Positions 16,181 to 25,475 are shown, numbered from the stretch's first letter. The stretch: DNA of 64,000 nt from JAIVJZ01 sp035645695 (GCA_035645695.1 DASQMC010000026.1:215083-279082); one strand, 5' to 3'. Program-made: numbers and translations. The notes: generated by a model not told the origin, from the letters alone.

Positions 16181-17785
16181 GTGAAAACCATCAACGTCTC
16201 CGACGCTCCCAACCCATTGGAGGATGCCTGTAAAGTGGAAATTGCTAAACATGATCTCATCCTTATACTTGATTTCGGCTCGCAATACACTCAACTGATC
16301 GCGCGCCGCATACGCGAAGCGGGAGTCTATTGTGAAATTCTTCCCTTCAATGCGCCGCTGGAACGAATACAACAACTCCGGCCGCGGGGAATCGTACTAT
16401 CCGGCGGCCCTTCATCCGTCTATGATGCAAATGCCCCAAAACTGGATGATGGGTTTATTGAAAAAGTTAATTGCCCGCTTCTGGGCATTTGTTACGGGTT
16501 GCAACTCCTGGCGGTGGCTCTCGGAGGGGAAGTCAGCCCCTCTCGGAATAGAGAGTACGGTTATGCGAGGCTCTCTATCACCGAAGCCGAGAGTCCGCTG
16601 TTCGCCGGATTGCCTCAGGAAATAGATGTATGGCTCAGTCACGGGGATTATGTGACGAAAATGCCGCAGGGGTTTCGCGCCACGGCCGTAACAAGCGGCG
16701 CGCTTAATGCGTTCGAGAGCTTAAGCAAGCGCATATATGGGGTTCAATTCCACCCCGAAGTGGTACACACACCTTTAGGCGCGCAAGTGCTCAATAACTT
16801 CGTGCTGGCAATTTGCCGAGCGCGTGCCGATTGGTCTCCGACGGCAATTATAGATGAACAAGTCGAAAAAATTCGTGGGGAGGTAAAGACGGGCAACGTG
16901 GTTTGCGGTCTATCCGGCGGCGTTGATTCGGCGGTCGCTGCGGCGCTGGTGCACGAGGCGATAGGTGAGCGGCAGGTCTGCATTTTTGTAGATACGGGTC
17001 TCTTAAGAGAAGGCGAATTTGAAGCTACATGCAGCTTATTCGAGCAACAAATGAAGTTGAATGTCCGGGGCGTTCGAGCTTCCCGGAGGTTTCTGAAAGC
17101 CCTGGAGGGCGTTACAGACCCGGAGGAGAAACGTCGAATTATTGGACATCTTTTTGTAGAGATTTTCGACGAAGAGGCCGCGCGTATCGGGCAGGTTGAT
17201 TATCTGGTACAAGGGACGCTGTATCCTGATGTTATCGAATCGGTGTCGGTTCTAGGCCCCTCGGCCGTGATCAAAAGTCATCATAACGTGGGCGGTTTGC
17301 CCGAGCACATGCGTCTGCGTCTAATTGAGCCTCTGCGGGAATTATTCAAGGATGAGGTTAGAATTATCGGTAGACGCCTGCAAGTGCCCCTAGATATTCT
17401 GAGTCGCCATCCTTTCCCCGGTCCCGGTCTTGCCGTACGCATTATCGGAGAGATCACCGAAGAACGGCTCCAAGTACTGCGCGCGGCCGACCGCATACTC
17501 GAAGAGGAGTTACGCCTGGCCTCCCTCTATGACTCGGTCTGGCAAGCCTTTCCGGTCTTGCTGCCTATCTCTACGGTCGGCGTGATGGGGGATTATCGTA
17601 CGTATGAGCGAGTAGTTGCGATCCGCGCTGTGACCAGTGTGGACGGAATGACGGCGGATTGGGCGCGCTTGCCGCACGACTTGCTTGCAAGAATCTCGAC
17701 GCGTCTGGTCTCTGAGGTGCGCGGGATTAATCGCGTAGTGTATGATATCAGCTCAAAACCCCCCGGCACTATCGAATGGGAATAA
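16181..17785 (+). CDS. guaA: GMP synthase (glutamine-hydrolysing)
   Basis: It converts XMP to GMP using glutamine. The 534-residue protein has the class I amidotransferase domain first, with C in L-L-G-I-C-Y-G-L-Q near residue 105 and H-P-E near 192. The ATP-pyrophosphatase domain follows, with L-S-G-G-V-D-S-A near 245, and then the dimerisation domain ending K-P-P-G-T-I-E-W-E. The GTG start at 16181 gives about 20 residues before the amidotransferase fold; the ATGs just upstream are out of frame. It appears to stand alone. Confidence 0.97.
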   Translation: MKTINVSDAPNPLEDACKVEIAKHDLILILDFGSQYTQLIARRIREAGVYCEILPFNAPLERIQQLRPRGIVLSGGPSSVYDANAPKLDDGFIEKVNCPLLGICYGLQLLAVALGGEVSPSRNREYGYARLSITEAESPLFAGLPQEIDVWLSHGDYVTKMPQGFRATAVTSGALNAFESLSKRIYGVQFHPEVVHTPLGAQVLNNFVLAICRARADWSPTAIIDEQVEKIRGEVKTGNVVCGLSGGVDSAVAAALVHEAIGERQVCIFVDTGLLREGEFEATCSLFEQQMKLNVRGVRASRRFLKALEGVTDPEEKRRIIGHLFVEIFDEEAARIGQVDYLVQGTLYPDVIESVSVLGPSAVIKSHHNVGGLPEHMRLRLIEPLRELFKDEVRIIGRRLQVPLDILSRHPFPGPGLAVRIIGEITEERLQVLRAADRILEEELRLASLYDSVWQAFPVLLPISTVGVMGDYRTYERVVAIRAVTSVDGMTADWARLPHDLLARISTRLVSEVRGINRVVYDISSKPPGTIEWE

Positions 17786-17961
17786 AACCTCGAACTGGCG
17801 ACGACTTAGAGAAAGTTCTCTCGGCCTTAAGCAGCAGAAAATGTCGTTATAAACACCTGCTTAATCTTAAGCGATAACTTATGTCCGAGCGGTTGACGTG
17901 GAATAGCTACGGTTATTTAGGCACGGACGGTCAATAATTGCTCGATTCCAAGGACGAATTT

Positions 17962-18762
17962 ATGCAGGACAAGGATATAAACGCTTTCGATAAAGTGAAA
18001 CTGGCGCGACACCCGGATCGCCCATACACGCTCGATTTTATCGAGTTGATGTTTGAGGATTTTGTTGAACTCAAGGGAGATCGTCGTTTCGCGGACGACC
18101 CGGCGATGGTTTGTGGTTTTGCGCGCTTCCACGGCTTATCCGTCGGCATCATCGGCCAGCAAAAGGGGCGGGACACTAAACAACGCCGTCATCGAAATTT
18201 TGGTATGCCTAAACCCGAGGGCTATCGTAAAGCCATGCGCATTATGAATCTGGCTGAGAAATTCAACCGACCTGTTTTTTCGTTCGTTGACACGCCCGGC
18301 GCATATCCGGGTATCGACGCGGAGGAGAGAGGACAGGCCGAAGCCATAGCCAGCAATTTGTTGGAGATGGCGAGCCTGGATGTACGCTTGATTGTTACGA
18401 TAATCGGCGAAGGCGGGTCAGGCGGCGCTCTGGGAATTGGTATAGGCGATAGGGTGTTAATGCTGGAAAACGCGATCTATTCTGTAATTTCGCCCGAGGG
18501 ATGCGCGGCAATTTTATGGAAAGATGCTTCTCAGTCGCCTCTGGCGGCCGAGGCTCTGGGGCTGACTGCCGACAATTTACAAAGACTTGGTATAGTGGAT
18601 GAGGTGGTAGCCGAACCCGGCGCCGGTGCTCACACGTCACATTTGGAGGCTGCAAAACTCCTGGACCAATCTCTTTGGGAAAATCTAGAGATGTTAAAAA
18701 CTATGACCTCTGCTGAACTTCAGGCAAGGCGTTATTCCAAGCTTCGTGCGATAGGGCAGTGA
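17962..18762 (+). CDS. accA: Acetyl-CoA carboxylase carboxyltransferase alpha subunit, short form
   Basis: AccA forms the carboxyltransferase with AccD and makes malonyl-CoA for fatty acids. The conserved core is complete: L-A-R-H-P-x-R-P-Y-T-L-D near residue 16, N-F-G-M-P-x-P-E-G-Y-R-K, D-T-P-G-A-Y-P-G, and G-E-G-G-S-G-G-A-L. The protein is 266 residues against about 319 in E. coli, because the N-terminal helical region is missing. A stop codon (17935-17937) lies in frame upstream, so it is not simply a missed start. I chose ATG 17962 because AAGGA sits seven bases before it; a TTG at 17938 is the alternative. A TTGACG at 17893 may belong to its promoter. accD is not seen here. Confidence 0.93.
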   Translation: MQDKDINAFDKVKLARHPDRPYTLDFIELMFEDFVELKGDRRFADDPAMVCGFARFHGLSVGIIGQQKGRDTKQRRHRNFGMPKPEGYRKAMRIMNLAEKFNRPVFSFVDTPGAYPGIDAEERGQAEAIASNLLEMASLDVRLIVTIIGEGGSGGALGIGIGDRVLMLENAIYSVISPEGCAAILWKDASQSPLAAEALGLTADNLQRLGIVDEVVAEPGAGAHTSHLEAAKLLDQSLWENLEMLKTMTSAELQARRYSKLRAIGQ

Positions 18763-18804
18763 CTCGGAAGTAATTAAGTGACAACGGCACGGGTGGAAAA
18801 TCTC

Positions 18805-18840
18805 TAAACGGGAATGTCGGCGCGCCGACATTCCCGTTTA
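18805..18840. terminator. Perfect 36-bp palindrome between accA and ssb
   Basis: The 36 bases are fully self-complementary with no loop, centred on GGCGCGCC. The last three bases are the stop codon of the convergent ssb gene. It probably terminates both transcripts. Confidence 0.85.
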
Positions 18841-19281
18841 GAACGGAATATCGTCATCGCTGATATCATCTCCACCGGTTGGCTCATTTCGCCCGGACGC
18901 GGGTGATTCGGTGCGAACACTAGTTCCTCCGGCCTCGTCGGCTCTCCCGCCGATAAACTGCATGTCGGTTGCGTGAACTTCGAGTGTGTGACGTTGTTTA
19001 CCGTCCTTATCCGTCCACTCCTCAACACGCAGCCGGCCCTCGATATAGATCGGGCGCCCTTTAGATAGATATTGCGAAGCCGTTTCCGCCTGTCTTCCCC
19101 ATAGCGTCACACGAAACCATGTTGTAACATCCTGATTTTCACCGGCGCGGTCTTTGCGCCTTTCGTTCGTAGCCAGTGTAAAACTGCAAACCGGGGTGCC
19201 TTGCGGAGTATAGCGCAACTCCGGGTCGCGCCCGAGGTTGCCGACAAGGGTGATTTTATTGAAAGACATGTTAGTAGCCAC
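18838..19281 (-). CDS. ssb: Single-stranded DNA-binding protein
   Basis: The 147-residue protein has the OB-fold start N-K-I-T-L-V-G-N-L-G-R-D-P-E, W-F-R-V-T-L-W-G-R near residue 55, and K-G-R-P-I-Y-I-E-G-R-L. It ends with an acidic tail D-D-I-S-D-D-D-I-P-F, which is the protein-docking tip of bacterial SSBs. Its stop codon is part of a 36-bp palindrome shared with the convergent accA. It is divergent from recN, and a promoter is visible at 19317-19345. A GAGGTGG site lies before the ATG. Confidence 0.97.
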   Translation of the reverse strand: MATNMSFNKITLVGNLGRDPELRYTPQGTPVCSFTLATNERRKDRAGENQDVTTWFRVTLWGRQAETASQYLSKGRPIYIEGRLRVEEWTDKDGKQRHTLEVHATDMQFIGGRADEAGGTSVRTESPASGRNEPTGGDDISDDDIPF

Positions 19282-19316
19282 CTCTTAATGTGCCGAAATG
19301 TGAAAATCTATGGAAT

Positions 19317-19345
19317 ATACTACCTAGATGGGCAGATTCGGTCAA
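19317..19345 (-). promoter_or_regulatory. Sigma-70-like promoter for ssb
   Basis: On the minus strand TTGACC (19345-19340) and TAGTAT (19322-19317) are separated by 17 bases. The -10 ends about 35 bases before the ssb ATG. Spacing and hexamers fit a housekeeping promoter. Confidence 0.55.
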
Positions 19346-19411
19346 GGCTTAAGGCCAAGCCCGAGCTAATGTTTTGCATTAAAAGTAAAGTATAAATAAA
19401 TGCTTTGAATT

Positions 19412-21256
19412 ATGTTGAAGTCCCTTAACATAAGTAATTTTGCCATCATCCATTACTTGAACATGGAATTTCACCAGGGATTAAATGTCCTAACAGGTGA
19501 GACTGGAGCCGGTAAATCCATCATAGTGGATGCTTTAAGTCTATTGTTGGGAGCGCGAGCGTCTGCCGATGTAGTGCGAACCGGTGAAAGAGTGGCCCTG
19601 GTTGAAGGAATCTTTGAACTTGAAGAAATTGATGAGCAGCGCGTCAAATCCGACCTCAGCGAATTGGCCGTCGAAATTGCGGACGACGAATACTTGACGA
19701 TTCGTCGAGAAGTGCAACTCGGAGGGCGCAACCGTATTTTCATTAACGACAGAAGCGTGACTCTCGCCACCTTAAAAAAGCTCCAGCCATTTCTTGTAGA
19801 AATACACGGGCAAGGAGAACAGCGCTCTCTTCTTTCTCCACAGGCGCACCTGTTTTTACTGGATGATTTCGCAGGTTGTAGTGATTTGCGGCGCCAAGTT
19901 GCCGTAAAATATGCGCGTTGGCGCAAGTTGGTCGAAGAGTTAGACGCCTTGAGGCGGGATAAGACGGAGAGGGAAAGGCTTCTGGATATACTGAAATTTC
20001 AAGTCGCGGAAATCGACCTGCTCGACCCACAAACGGGGGAAGAGGCACGTTTGCTGGAAGAGAAAAAGTTATTAACCTATTCTGAGCAGTTAAGTGAATT
20101 AAACGCAAGCGCATACAATGATCTGTATGAGAGCGAGGAGAGTGTCCTCACGAGACTCGGTTCGGTGCGCCGAATTTTGCAAACTTTAGAGACAATTGAT
20201 AAACGTTTCTCCCCTCTGACGAATGCGCTGGAAGAAGCATCCCTTTCCTTGACAGACGTAGCCGATACGCTGCGTAGTTACGCATCGCGTATCGAATATT
20301 CGCCTGTGCGTCTAAGTGAGATTGAAGAGCGTTTGAGTGAGTTTGAAAGGCTCAGGCGGAAGTACATCCGTGGCAGTAAAGAACTAAATGAAATCAGAGA
20401 GGACTTATGCCGGCAGCTTGAACAGTTGACGAATTGGGAGGAACATCAAGGGGAGCTGTTGGCGGATATGGAGACCCTTAGAGAAGAGTATCGCATCCTG
20501 ACCGGGCAATTAACTGCCTGCAGACAGGCTGCGACTGTTGATTTTGGGAGACGGGTCATGGAAGAACTGCGCCAAGTGGCTATGGAGAGCGCACGGTTTA
20601 GCGTGTCTATCGACACGGCGAAGGAAGAGAAAGGGTTTGTTTCAGACAGTAAAGTTCAGACGGAAAATCGGCTGGAAGAAGATGCTGACCCCGCAACGAC
20701 AAACGCCCCCGCATACTGGAGTCCCACGGGAGCGGATCGGGTGGAGTTTCAATTGTCGGCCAATGTTGGTGAACTGGCCCGCCCGCTTCAACGCGTCGCT
20801 TCCGGAGGAGAACTGTCCCGTCTGATGTTAACTTTAAGAACAATATGGAGCAGCGGGGCGAAAGCTAAAGTAGAACCTTCACCCGAGACAACACTCGTGT
20901 TTGACGAAATTGACGCGGGTATAGGTGGACTTGTAGCGGAAGCCGTGGGACGCAGACTAAAATCCCTCGCTGCCTCTCAACAGGTTCTCTGCGTCACGCA
21001 TCAGCCGCAGATCGCTCGATTCGCGGATCATCATTACGCCATAGCGAAGCATGTGGAAAAAGGTCGTACGTTGACCCGTATAACGGAGTTGGGTGAAAGC
21101 GAGCGTGTTTCGGAGATCGCTAGGATGCTCGGCGCGTCTCAAGAGATAGTGACGGCGCGAGAAACCGCACAATGGTTGTTGGAAACTGCGAGAGAAAATT
21201 CTCCGGAAGGAAATTCAAAGAACTCAGGCCGCGCCGGAAGGAAAAGGAAAAAATAG
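19412..21256 (+). CDS. recN: DNA repair protein RecN
   Basis: RecN is an SMC-like ATPase that acts in double-strand-break repair. The 614-residue protein has Walker A T-G-E-T-G-A-G-K-S near residue 29, a long coiled-coil centre (about 160-400, rich in Glu, Arg, Leu), and the ABC signature R-V-A-S-G-G-E-L-S-R-L near 465. Walker B V-F-D-E-I-D-A-G-I-G-G is near 497. It ends with a basic tail R-K-R-K-K. A short stretch near residues 415-440 is poorly conserved and Thr/Pro-rich. It is divergent from ssb. I see no clear LexA-type box in the 130-base gap. Confidence 0.95.
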   Translation: MLKSLNISNFAIIHYLNMEFHQGLNVLTGETGAGKSIIVDALSLLLGARASADVVRTGERVALVEGIFELEEIDEQRVKSDLSELAVEIADDEYLTIRREVQLGGRNRIFINDRSVTLATLKKLQPFLVEIHGQGEQRSLLSPQAHLFLLDDFAGCSDLRRQVAVKYARWRKLVEELDALRRDKTERERLLDILKFQVAEIDLLDPQTGEEARLLEEKKLLTYSEQLSELNASAYNDLYESEESVLTRLGSVRRILQTLETIDKRFSPLTNALEEASLSLTDVADTLRSYASRIEYSPVRLSEIEERLSEFERLRRKYIRGSKELNEIREDLCRQLEQLTNWEEHQGELLADMETLREEYRILTGQLTACRQAATVDFGRRVMEELRQVAMESARFSVSIDTAKEEKGFVSDSKVQTENRLEEDADPATTNAPAYWSPTGADRVEFQLSANVGELARPLQRVASGGELSRLMLTLRTIWSSGAKAKVEPSPETTLVFDEIDAGIGGLVAEAVGRRLKSLAASQQVLCVTHQPQIARFADHHYAIAKHVEKGRTLTRITELGESERVSEIARMLGASQEIVTARETAQWLLETARENSPEGNSKNSGRAGRKRKK

Positions 21257-21323
21257 TCGAGACACACCTGAGATGGAACTATTTCGGCGGCAATTTCGCA
21301 TTTCTGATACACTTCGTCTACAT

Positions 21324-21330
21324 AAGGGAG
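21324..21330 (+). promoter_or_regulatory. Shine-Dalgarno that sets the miaB start
   Basis: AAGGGAG lies eight bases before the ATG at 21339. It favours this start over an in-frame ATG at 21273. Confidence 0.7.
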
Positions 21331-21338
21331 CAAGCGCG

Positions 21339-22676
21339 ATGTCGAAAGGCAAAGTCTACATAGAAACATTCGGCTGTCAGATGAATATCGCCGATACGGA
21401 GAGAGCCACATCGCGTCTGCAAGCCTCGGGTTACGGAATTTCAGGCGAAGCTGAAACCGCCGATGTTATACTTTTCAACACCTGTTCGGTGCGCGCACGT
21501 GCGGAGCAAAAAGTCTTCAATCGTATTGGTGAAATACGAAAGGGCGCGGGCGCTTCTTCCGCACCTATCATAGGGATTATGGGCTGTGTCGCGCAGTTGG
21601 AAGGAGAAGCGCTGTTCGGGGGCGGAGCAGGGGTGCGTCTCGTGGCCGGAACGCGTGCGACCGACCGTCTTCCGGATTTGATTGAGCGTGCGCTGAACGG
21701 CGAGGAACAGGTTCTCGATCTCGGCGAACGTCTGGAAGATGAGCAATGGGATGTGCCTGTCGTCGGCCGTCATTCCCCATACGTCGCATACATCCCGATA
21801 ATTGAAGGCTGTAACAAATTTTGCACTTACTGCATCGTCCCGTTTTCGCGAGGTCGGGAACAGAGTCGTGCTGCGTCCGAGATCATTGATGAAATACGCA
21901 GACTGTCCGATGTGGGTTATCAGGAAGTTCAGCTTATAGGCCAAAACGTCAACAGTTACAGACCTAAAACTGAAGTGGGACTTGAGGGATTTCCGGGGGC
22001 GACTCCTTTTTCGAGGCTTTTGCGCGCTGCTGCTGCGACGAAGATGCCGCGCATTAAATTCACCACGTCTTTCCCGCGTGACTTTCATCCGGATATAGTC
22101 TCCGCGATGGATGAACATGAAAACTTATGCGATTGGATTCATCTGCCCGTTCAGACAGGCAGCGACCGCATACTGCGCGCCATGCGCAGGGGTTATAAAG
22201 TTTCCGATTATCTTTCACGAATAGATACGATCAAGAATGCCGGGCGCAGATACGCCTTGACCAGCGACATAATAATCGGGTTTCCGGATGAGACGGATGA
22301 GGACTTTGAAGCGACTCTGCGTTTGGTAGAGCATTGTCGTTTCGATGCCATATATATTTTCAAATATTCCGAGAGAAATGGCACCCCGGCAGCGCGTTTG
22401 GCGAACAATGTGTCCGATAACGAAAAAGCCAATCGATTCCTCGCCTTAGAGCAGTTACAGAAAGGCATACAGAAGAAGATTTATGCGGATTACGTGGGCA
22501 GAGAAGTTTCCGTGTTGGTTGAGCGGAGAAGTGCGAAATCCGATTTGGACATGAGCGGGCATACTACTTGTAATAAGGTCGTAAATTTTCCCGGCGCAGA
22601 AAATTTGCAGGGAAATGTCGTTTCCGTTCGCGTCAGCGAGGCGAAGGCAAATAGTCTCTACGGGAAAATGATCTGA
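21339..22676 (+). CDS. miaB: tRNA-2-methylthio-N6-dimethylallyladenosine synthase MiaB
   Basis: MiaB adds the methylthio group to i6A37 of tRNA. The 445-residue protein has the N-terminal UPF0004 domain with cluster cysteines (T-F-G-C-Q-M-N, T-C-S-V-R, M-G-C-V-A). The radical SAM motif C-N-K-F-C-T-Y-C is near residue 149, and a C-terminal TRAM domain contains G-R-E-V-S-V-L-V-E. The start is set at 21339 by the ribosome-binding site and by family alignment (M-x-K-x-x-Y-I-E-T-F-G-C). recN lies 82 bases upstream on the same strand and the bifunctional nuclease gene 41 bases downstream. Confidence 0.96.
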   Translation: MSKGKVYIETFGCQMNIADTERATSRLQASGYGISGEAETADVILFNTCSVRARAEQKVFNRIGEIRKGAGASSAPIIGIMGCVAQLEGEALFGGGAGVRLVAGTRATDRLPDLIERALNGEEQVLDLGERLEDEQWDVPVVGRHSPYVAYIPIIEGCNKFCTYCIVPFSRGREQSRAASEIIDEIRRLSDVGYQEVQLIGQNVNSYRPKTEVGLEGFPGATPFSRLLRAAAATKMPRIKFTTSFPRDFHPDIVSAMDEHENLCDWIHLPVQTGSDRILRAMRRGYKVSDYLSRIDTIKNAGRRYALTSDIIIGFPDETDEDFEATLRLVEHCRFDAIYIFKYSERNGTPAARLANNVSDNEKANRFLALEQLQKGIQKKIYADYVGREVSVLVERRSAKSDLDMSGHTTCNKVVNFPGAENLQGNVVSVRVSEAKANSLYGKMI

Positions 22677-22717
22677 AGGTATTTGATTACAGTTAAAGTG
22701 CTGCTTGAGGTTGAGAT

Positions 22718-23203
22718 ATGGAAATCGAAGTAAAAATTAGAGGTTTGATGATGGACCCGAATAGCGGTACGCCAATCGTTATTCTCAAAGATGTCAATAG
22801 CGAGACACTTCTGCCGATCTGGGTGGGAGCTTACGAGGCAAACGCCATCGCCCTCGAAATCGAGAAAATTGCGACCCAGCGCCCGATGACGCACGACCTG
22901 CTGCGAAATTTGATTGTGGAGATGGGCGCACGCGTCGAAAGGGTTGTGGTAACGGAACTGAGGGATAATACGTTTTTCGCCGTTATCGAGATGCGAAGCA
23001 ATAGCGGCGATTTCATGATGCTGGACTCCAGGCCATCAGACGCAATCGCGCTCGCCCTACGTGCGGATTGTCCGATTTACGTCAACGAGGAAGTCATACA
23101 GGCCTCGCACAGTATCAACGGCGAGCAATCTGCAGAGTCCGTCTCCGGTGAAGAGGATGAATGGCCGGATGTCATCGGAGAGGCCGGTGATTTGCCGATG
23201 TAG
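22718..23203 (+). CDS. Bifunctional nuclease family protein (DUF151)
   Basis: The 161-residue protein matches the DUF151/bifunctional nuclease domain. It opens with M-E-I-E-V-K-I-R-G-L, followed by L-P-I-W-V-G-x-Y-E-A-N-A-I-A near residue 35 and D-S-R-P-S-D-A-I-A-L-A near 105. Members in plants and some bacteria have reported DNase and RNase activity; the role here is inferred. The acidic C-terminal tail (E-E-D-E-W) is not part of the domain. It sits between miaB and parA on the same strand. Confidence 0.9.
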   Translation: MEIEVKIRGLMMDPNSGTPIVILKDVNSETLLPIWVGAYEANAIALEIEKIATQRPMTHDLLRNLIVEMGARVERVVVTELRDNTFFAVIEMRSNSGDFMMLDSRPSDAIALALRADCPIYVNEEVIQASHSINGEQSAESVSGEEDEWPDVIGEAGDLPM

Positions 23204-23242
23204 GTCTCTCCGTTCGATCCAAGATGGCTCCGAGGCAGTTTA

Positions 23243-24022
23243 TTGTGGAGGGGATTTAAGCTGAATTTAGTTATCGCTATTGCAAATCAGAAAGGGGGGG
23301 TGGGTAAGACTACCACCGCCATCAACCTGGCGGCAGCTTTTGCCCGACGGGGCCAACGTGTCTTGCTCATAGACATGGACCCTCAGGGTAATAGCTCGAT
23401 CTCGTTCCTTGACTCTGCGACCGTCGAATTGTCAGCTTATGAACTGATGATTGATGGAAAAGAGGCGGAGGATGGCTACATATATAAGACATCTGTAGAA
23501 GGACTGGATATCATCCCCGCGCGTATAAGCCTGGCAAAGCTGGAATCGAAGCTGGTGGGTGATTTTGACGCCCCGTTCAGGCTCAAAGATCGGCTCGATC
23601 CCCTGCGCTCGCGTTATGATGTGATTCTGATCGACACGCCCCCGACTTTGGGTTTGATCACCGTAAATGCGCTCGTCGCCGCGACACACATCTTAATCCC
23701 CATACAATCTTCATATTTCGCTCTCGAGGGAACTGACGATTTGCTTGAAACTATCGAGAAGGTCAAAGCACGGCCTAATCCACAACTCCACGTACTGGGC
23801 GTGGTCGTCACGCTCCATGATCGGCGGACGACCTTAGCGAGAGAGGTACATGAACAGATTCGGAGCGTGTTCGGGACGCAGATGTTTGACACGGTCATAA
23901 CCAAGAGCGTCCGTCTGGAAGAAGCTCCGGCTTACAAGGAGTCGATTTTTACCTTTGCTCCACAATCTTCCGGCGCCAGTGAGTACGCCAGGCTTTGCGA
24001 TGAGGTGATTGGTCGTGTCTAA
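23243..24022 (+). CDS. parA: Chromosome partitioning ATPase ParA (Soj)
   Basis: ParA is a deviant-Walker ATPase that works with ParB to segregate replication origins. The motif A-N-Q-K-G-G-V-G-K-T-T-T is near residue 14, D-M-D-P-Q-G-N near 44, and I-D-T-P-P near 130. Start choice is uncertain. TTG 23243 has GAGG seven bases upstream. A CTG at 23261 has a better Shine-Dalgarno (GGAGGGG, 23248-23254, spacing 6) and would give M-N-L-V-I-A-I-A-N-Q, closer to typical ParA N-termini. The gene ends inside the start of parB. Confidence 0.95.
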   Translation: MWRGFKLNLVIAIANQKGGVGKTTTAINLAAAFARRGQRVLLIDMDPQGNSSISFLDSATVELSAYELMIDGKEAEDGYIYKTSVEGLDIIPARISLAKLESKLVGDFDAPFRLKDRLDPLRSRYDVILIDTPPTLGLITVNALVAATHILIPIQSSYFALEGTDDLLETIEKVKARPNPQLHVLGVVVTLHDRRTTLAREVHEQIRSVFGTQMFDTVITKSVRLEEAPAYKESIFTFAPQSSGASEYARLCDEVIGRV

Positions 24023-24872
24023 GAGAGGACTGCCAACAGGCATCAGGATGCGTCATGATGCGCATTACGTCGAAGAACTTGCTACGCACCAGCCCACCCC
24101 GATTGGCCGCCTGATAGCCCTGGATCAGCTTGACCCCAACCCGGAGCAGCCGCGCGTGGAGATCGGTGATTTGAACGACCTGACGGCTTCCATCAAAGAA
24201 AAGGGGGTGCTCGAACCTCTCCTCGTCAAGCCTTCACGCATCACCGGGCGCTGGATGATTATCGCCGGCGAGCGCCGCTGGCGCGCTTCGAAAGCCGCGG
24301 GATTGAGGGATGTACCTTGCATCGAGATGGAAGTGGATGACAGGGCTGTCGCCGAGATTGCCTTGATCGAAAACATGCAGAGGAAAGACCTCACCGCTTG
24401 GGAAGAGGCCGACGGGTTGGCCGCGCTCTGCGAGCGTTTCGGATATACGCATGAAGATGTGGCGCGAAAAGTCGGGAAGAGCCGTAGCACGGTAACGGAA
24501 GCACTCTCCATCGCCTCATTACCTGAAGTGATACGTGAGAAATGTCGTCGCGCCGACATAGCCGCCAAGTCTCTACTGTTGCAGGTGGTGCGCCAACCGA
24601 ATATTGAATCGATGCACGATATATTGGGCGAAATAACCGCTCAAGGGTTGAATCGTGACGGAGCGCGCGCCATGAGGCGCACCAAACAGGAAGGGAAGAA
24701 GCCCGATGCGCAGAAGTCGACTTATATCTTTAAATATGCTGCGGATAATGGCAGTTTCCAGTTGGAAATGCGTTTCAAGCGTTCTGATGTGCAGACGCGA
24801 GAAGTAGCGGACGCCCTGAGAGAGGTTTTAAATTCGCTTGAAAGCCGCACGGGGGCAGACGACTCCGAGTAA
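24015..24872 (+). CDS. parB: Chromosome partitioning protein ParB
   Basis: ParB binds parS sites and is a CTP-dependent DNA clamp. The 285-residue protein has the N-terminal P-N-P-E-Q-P-R segment, the G-E-R-R-W-R-A and E-N-M-Q-R-K-D-L-T-A boxes of the CTP-binding domain, and a helix-turn-helix near residues 150-180 (V-A-R-K-V-G-K-S-R-S-T-V). The GTG at 24015 overlaps the parA stop by eight bases and has GAGGTG upstream, so the pair is co-translated. A TTG six bases earlier is the alternative. I did not see a parS-like palindrome nearby. Confidence 0.94.
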   Translation: MSKRGLPTGIRMRHDAHYVEELATHQPTPIGRLIALDQLDPNPEQPRVEIGDLNDLTASIKEKGVLEPLLVKPSRITGRWMIIAGERRWRASKAAGLRDVPCIEMEVDDRAVAEIALIENMQRKDLTAWEEADGLAALCERFGYTHEDVARKVGKSRSTVTEALSIASLPEVIREKCRRADIAAKSLLLQVVRQPNIESMHDILGEITAQGLNRDGARAMRRTKQEGKKPDAQKSTYIFKYAADNGSFQLEMRFKRSDVQTREVADALREVLNSLESRTGADDSE

Positions 24873-24929
24873 TCCCCCTTAGAGACCCTGCCATACGTTC
24901 GAGTGATACTTTAAGCGTTGTCCCGATTA

Positions 24930-25475
24930 TCAAGCGCCGGTATTTCTTTTTCTCTCCTTTGCCGCCTGGCGTTGTAGTGATTTGGCCCAGCGCTCGAAAG
25001 TAGGCTGCAAAGGTTTAAAGAGCCGTGTTCTGGTGCTGTGTTGGCCTTCCGACCAAATTTTCAGATACTTTTCCGTGTAAGCGCGGACGGAAGGCTCTAT
25101 TTGCCCCTTTTTTATAGAATGCCGGAGCGTCAGGTAATAGTGTTGGCCGATGAGGGAAAATATCACAGAGGCCAGATTGCCCTTAAAGGAAAGTCTCGGC
25201 AGAAGGCGTTTGAAAAACGGTTTTGAAGCCGGAAGCAGGACTGACGTGGAGATTTCCAACCACGCTGCCTTTGTCCCCTGGCGCGGATGGTAGAGTCCGG
25301 GTAGTTGGGTCGTTTGTTGAAGCCGTATTCGCGGGTCATTTATTGTATCGACGAGGCGCAGTCGGTCTATACCGCGTTGATGTTCCCTGGGGATCGTCTC
25401 AACGATCTTTTCTATTTGCGCAATAGTATTGCGCGGTAATTTTGCCGTCGAGGCATTTTCGATTTTTATTGGCAT
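24930..25475 (-). CDS. Unknown protein, 181 residues
   Basis: I do not recognise a named family. The protein is basic and has no signal peptide or clear membrane helix. The middle contains L-P-G-L-Y-H-P-R-Q-G-T-K-A-A-W-L-E-I followed about 30 residues later by L-A-S-V-I-F-S-L-I-G-Q-H-Y-Y-L-T-L. The second stretch has the shape of a zinc-protease helix (H-E-x-x-H) but without the His and Glu, so at most it is a degenerate relative. The gene converges on parB and is divergent from xerD. It is a weak but plausible coding region; codon use fits its neighbours. Confidence 0.75.
   Translation of the reverse strand: MPIKIENASTAKLPRNTIAQIEKIVETIPREHQRGIDRLRLVDTINDPRIRLQQTTQLPGLYHPRQGTKAAWLEISTSVLLPASKPFFKRLLPRLSFKGNLASVIFSLIGQHYYLTLRHSIKKGQIEPSVRAYTEKYLKIWSEGQHSTRTRLFKPLQPTFERWAKSLQRQAAKERKRNTGA

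Noticed and set aside
17786..17961. Frameshifted N-terminal part of accA
   Set aside because: No frame in this gap encodes the usual AccA N-terminal helices, and several stops occur, so a short AccA is more likely than a frameshift.
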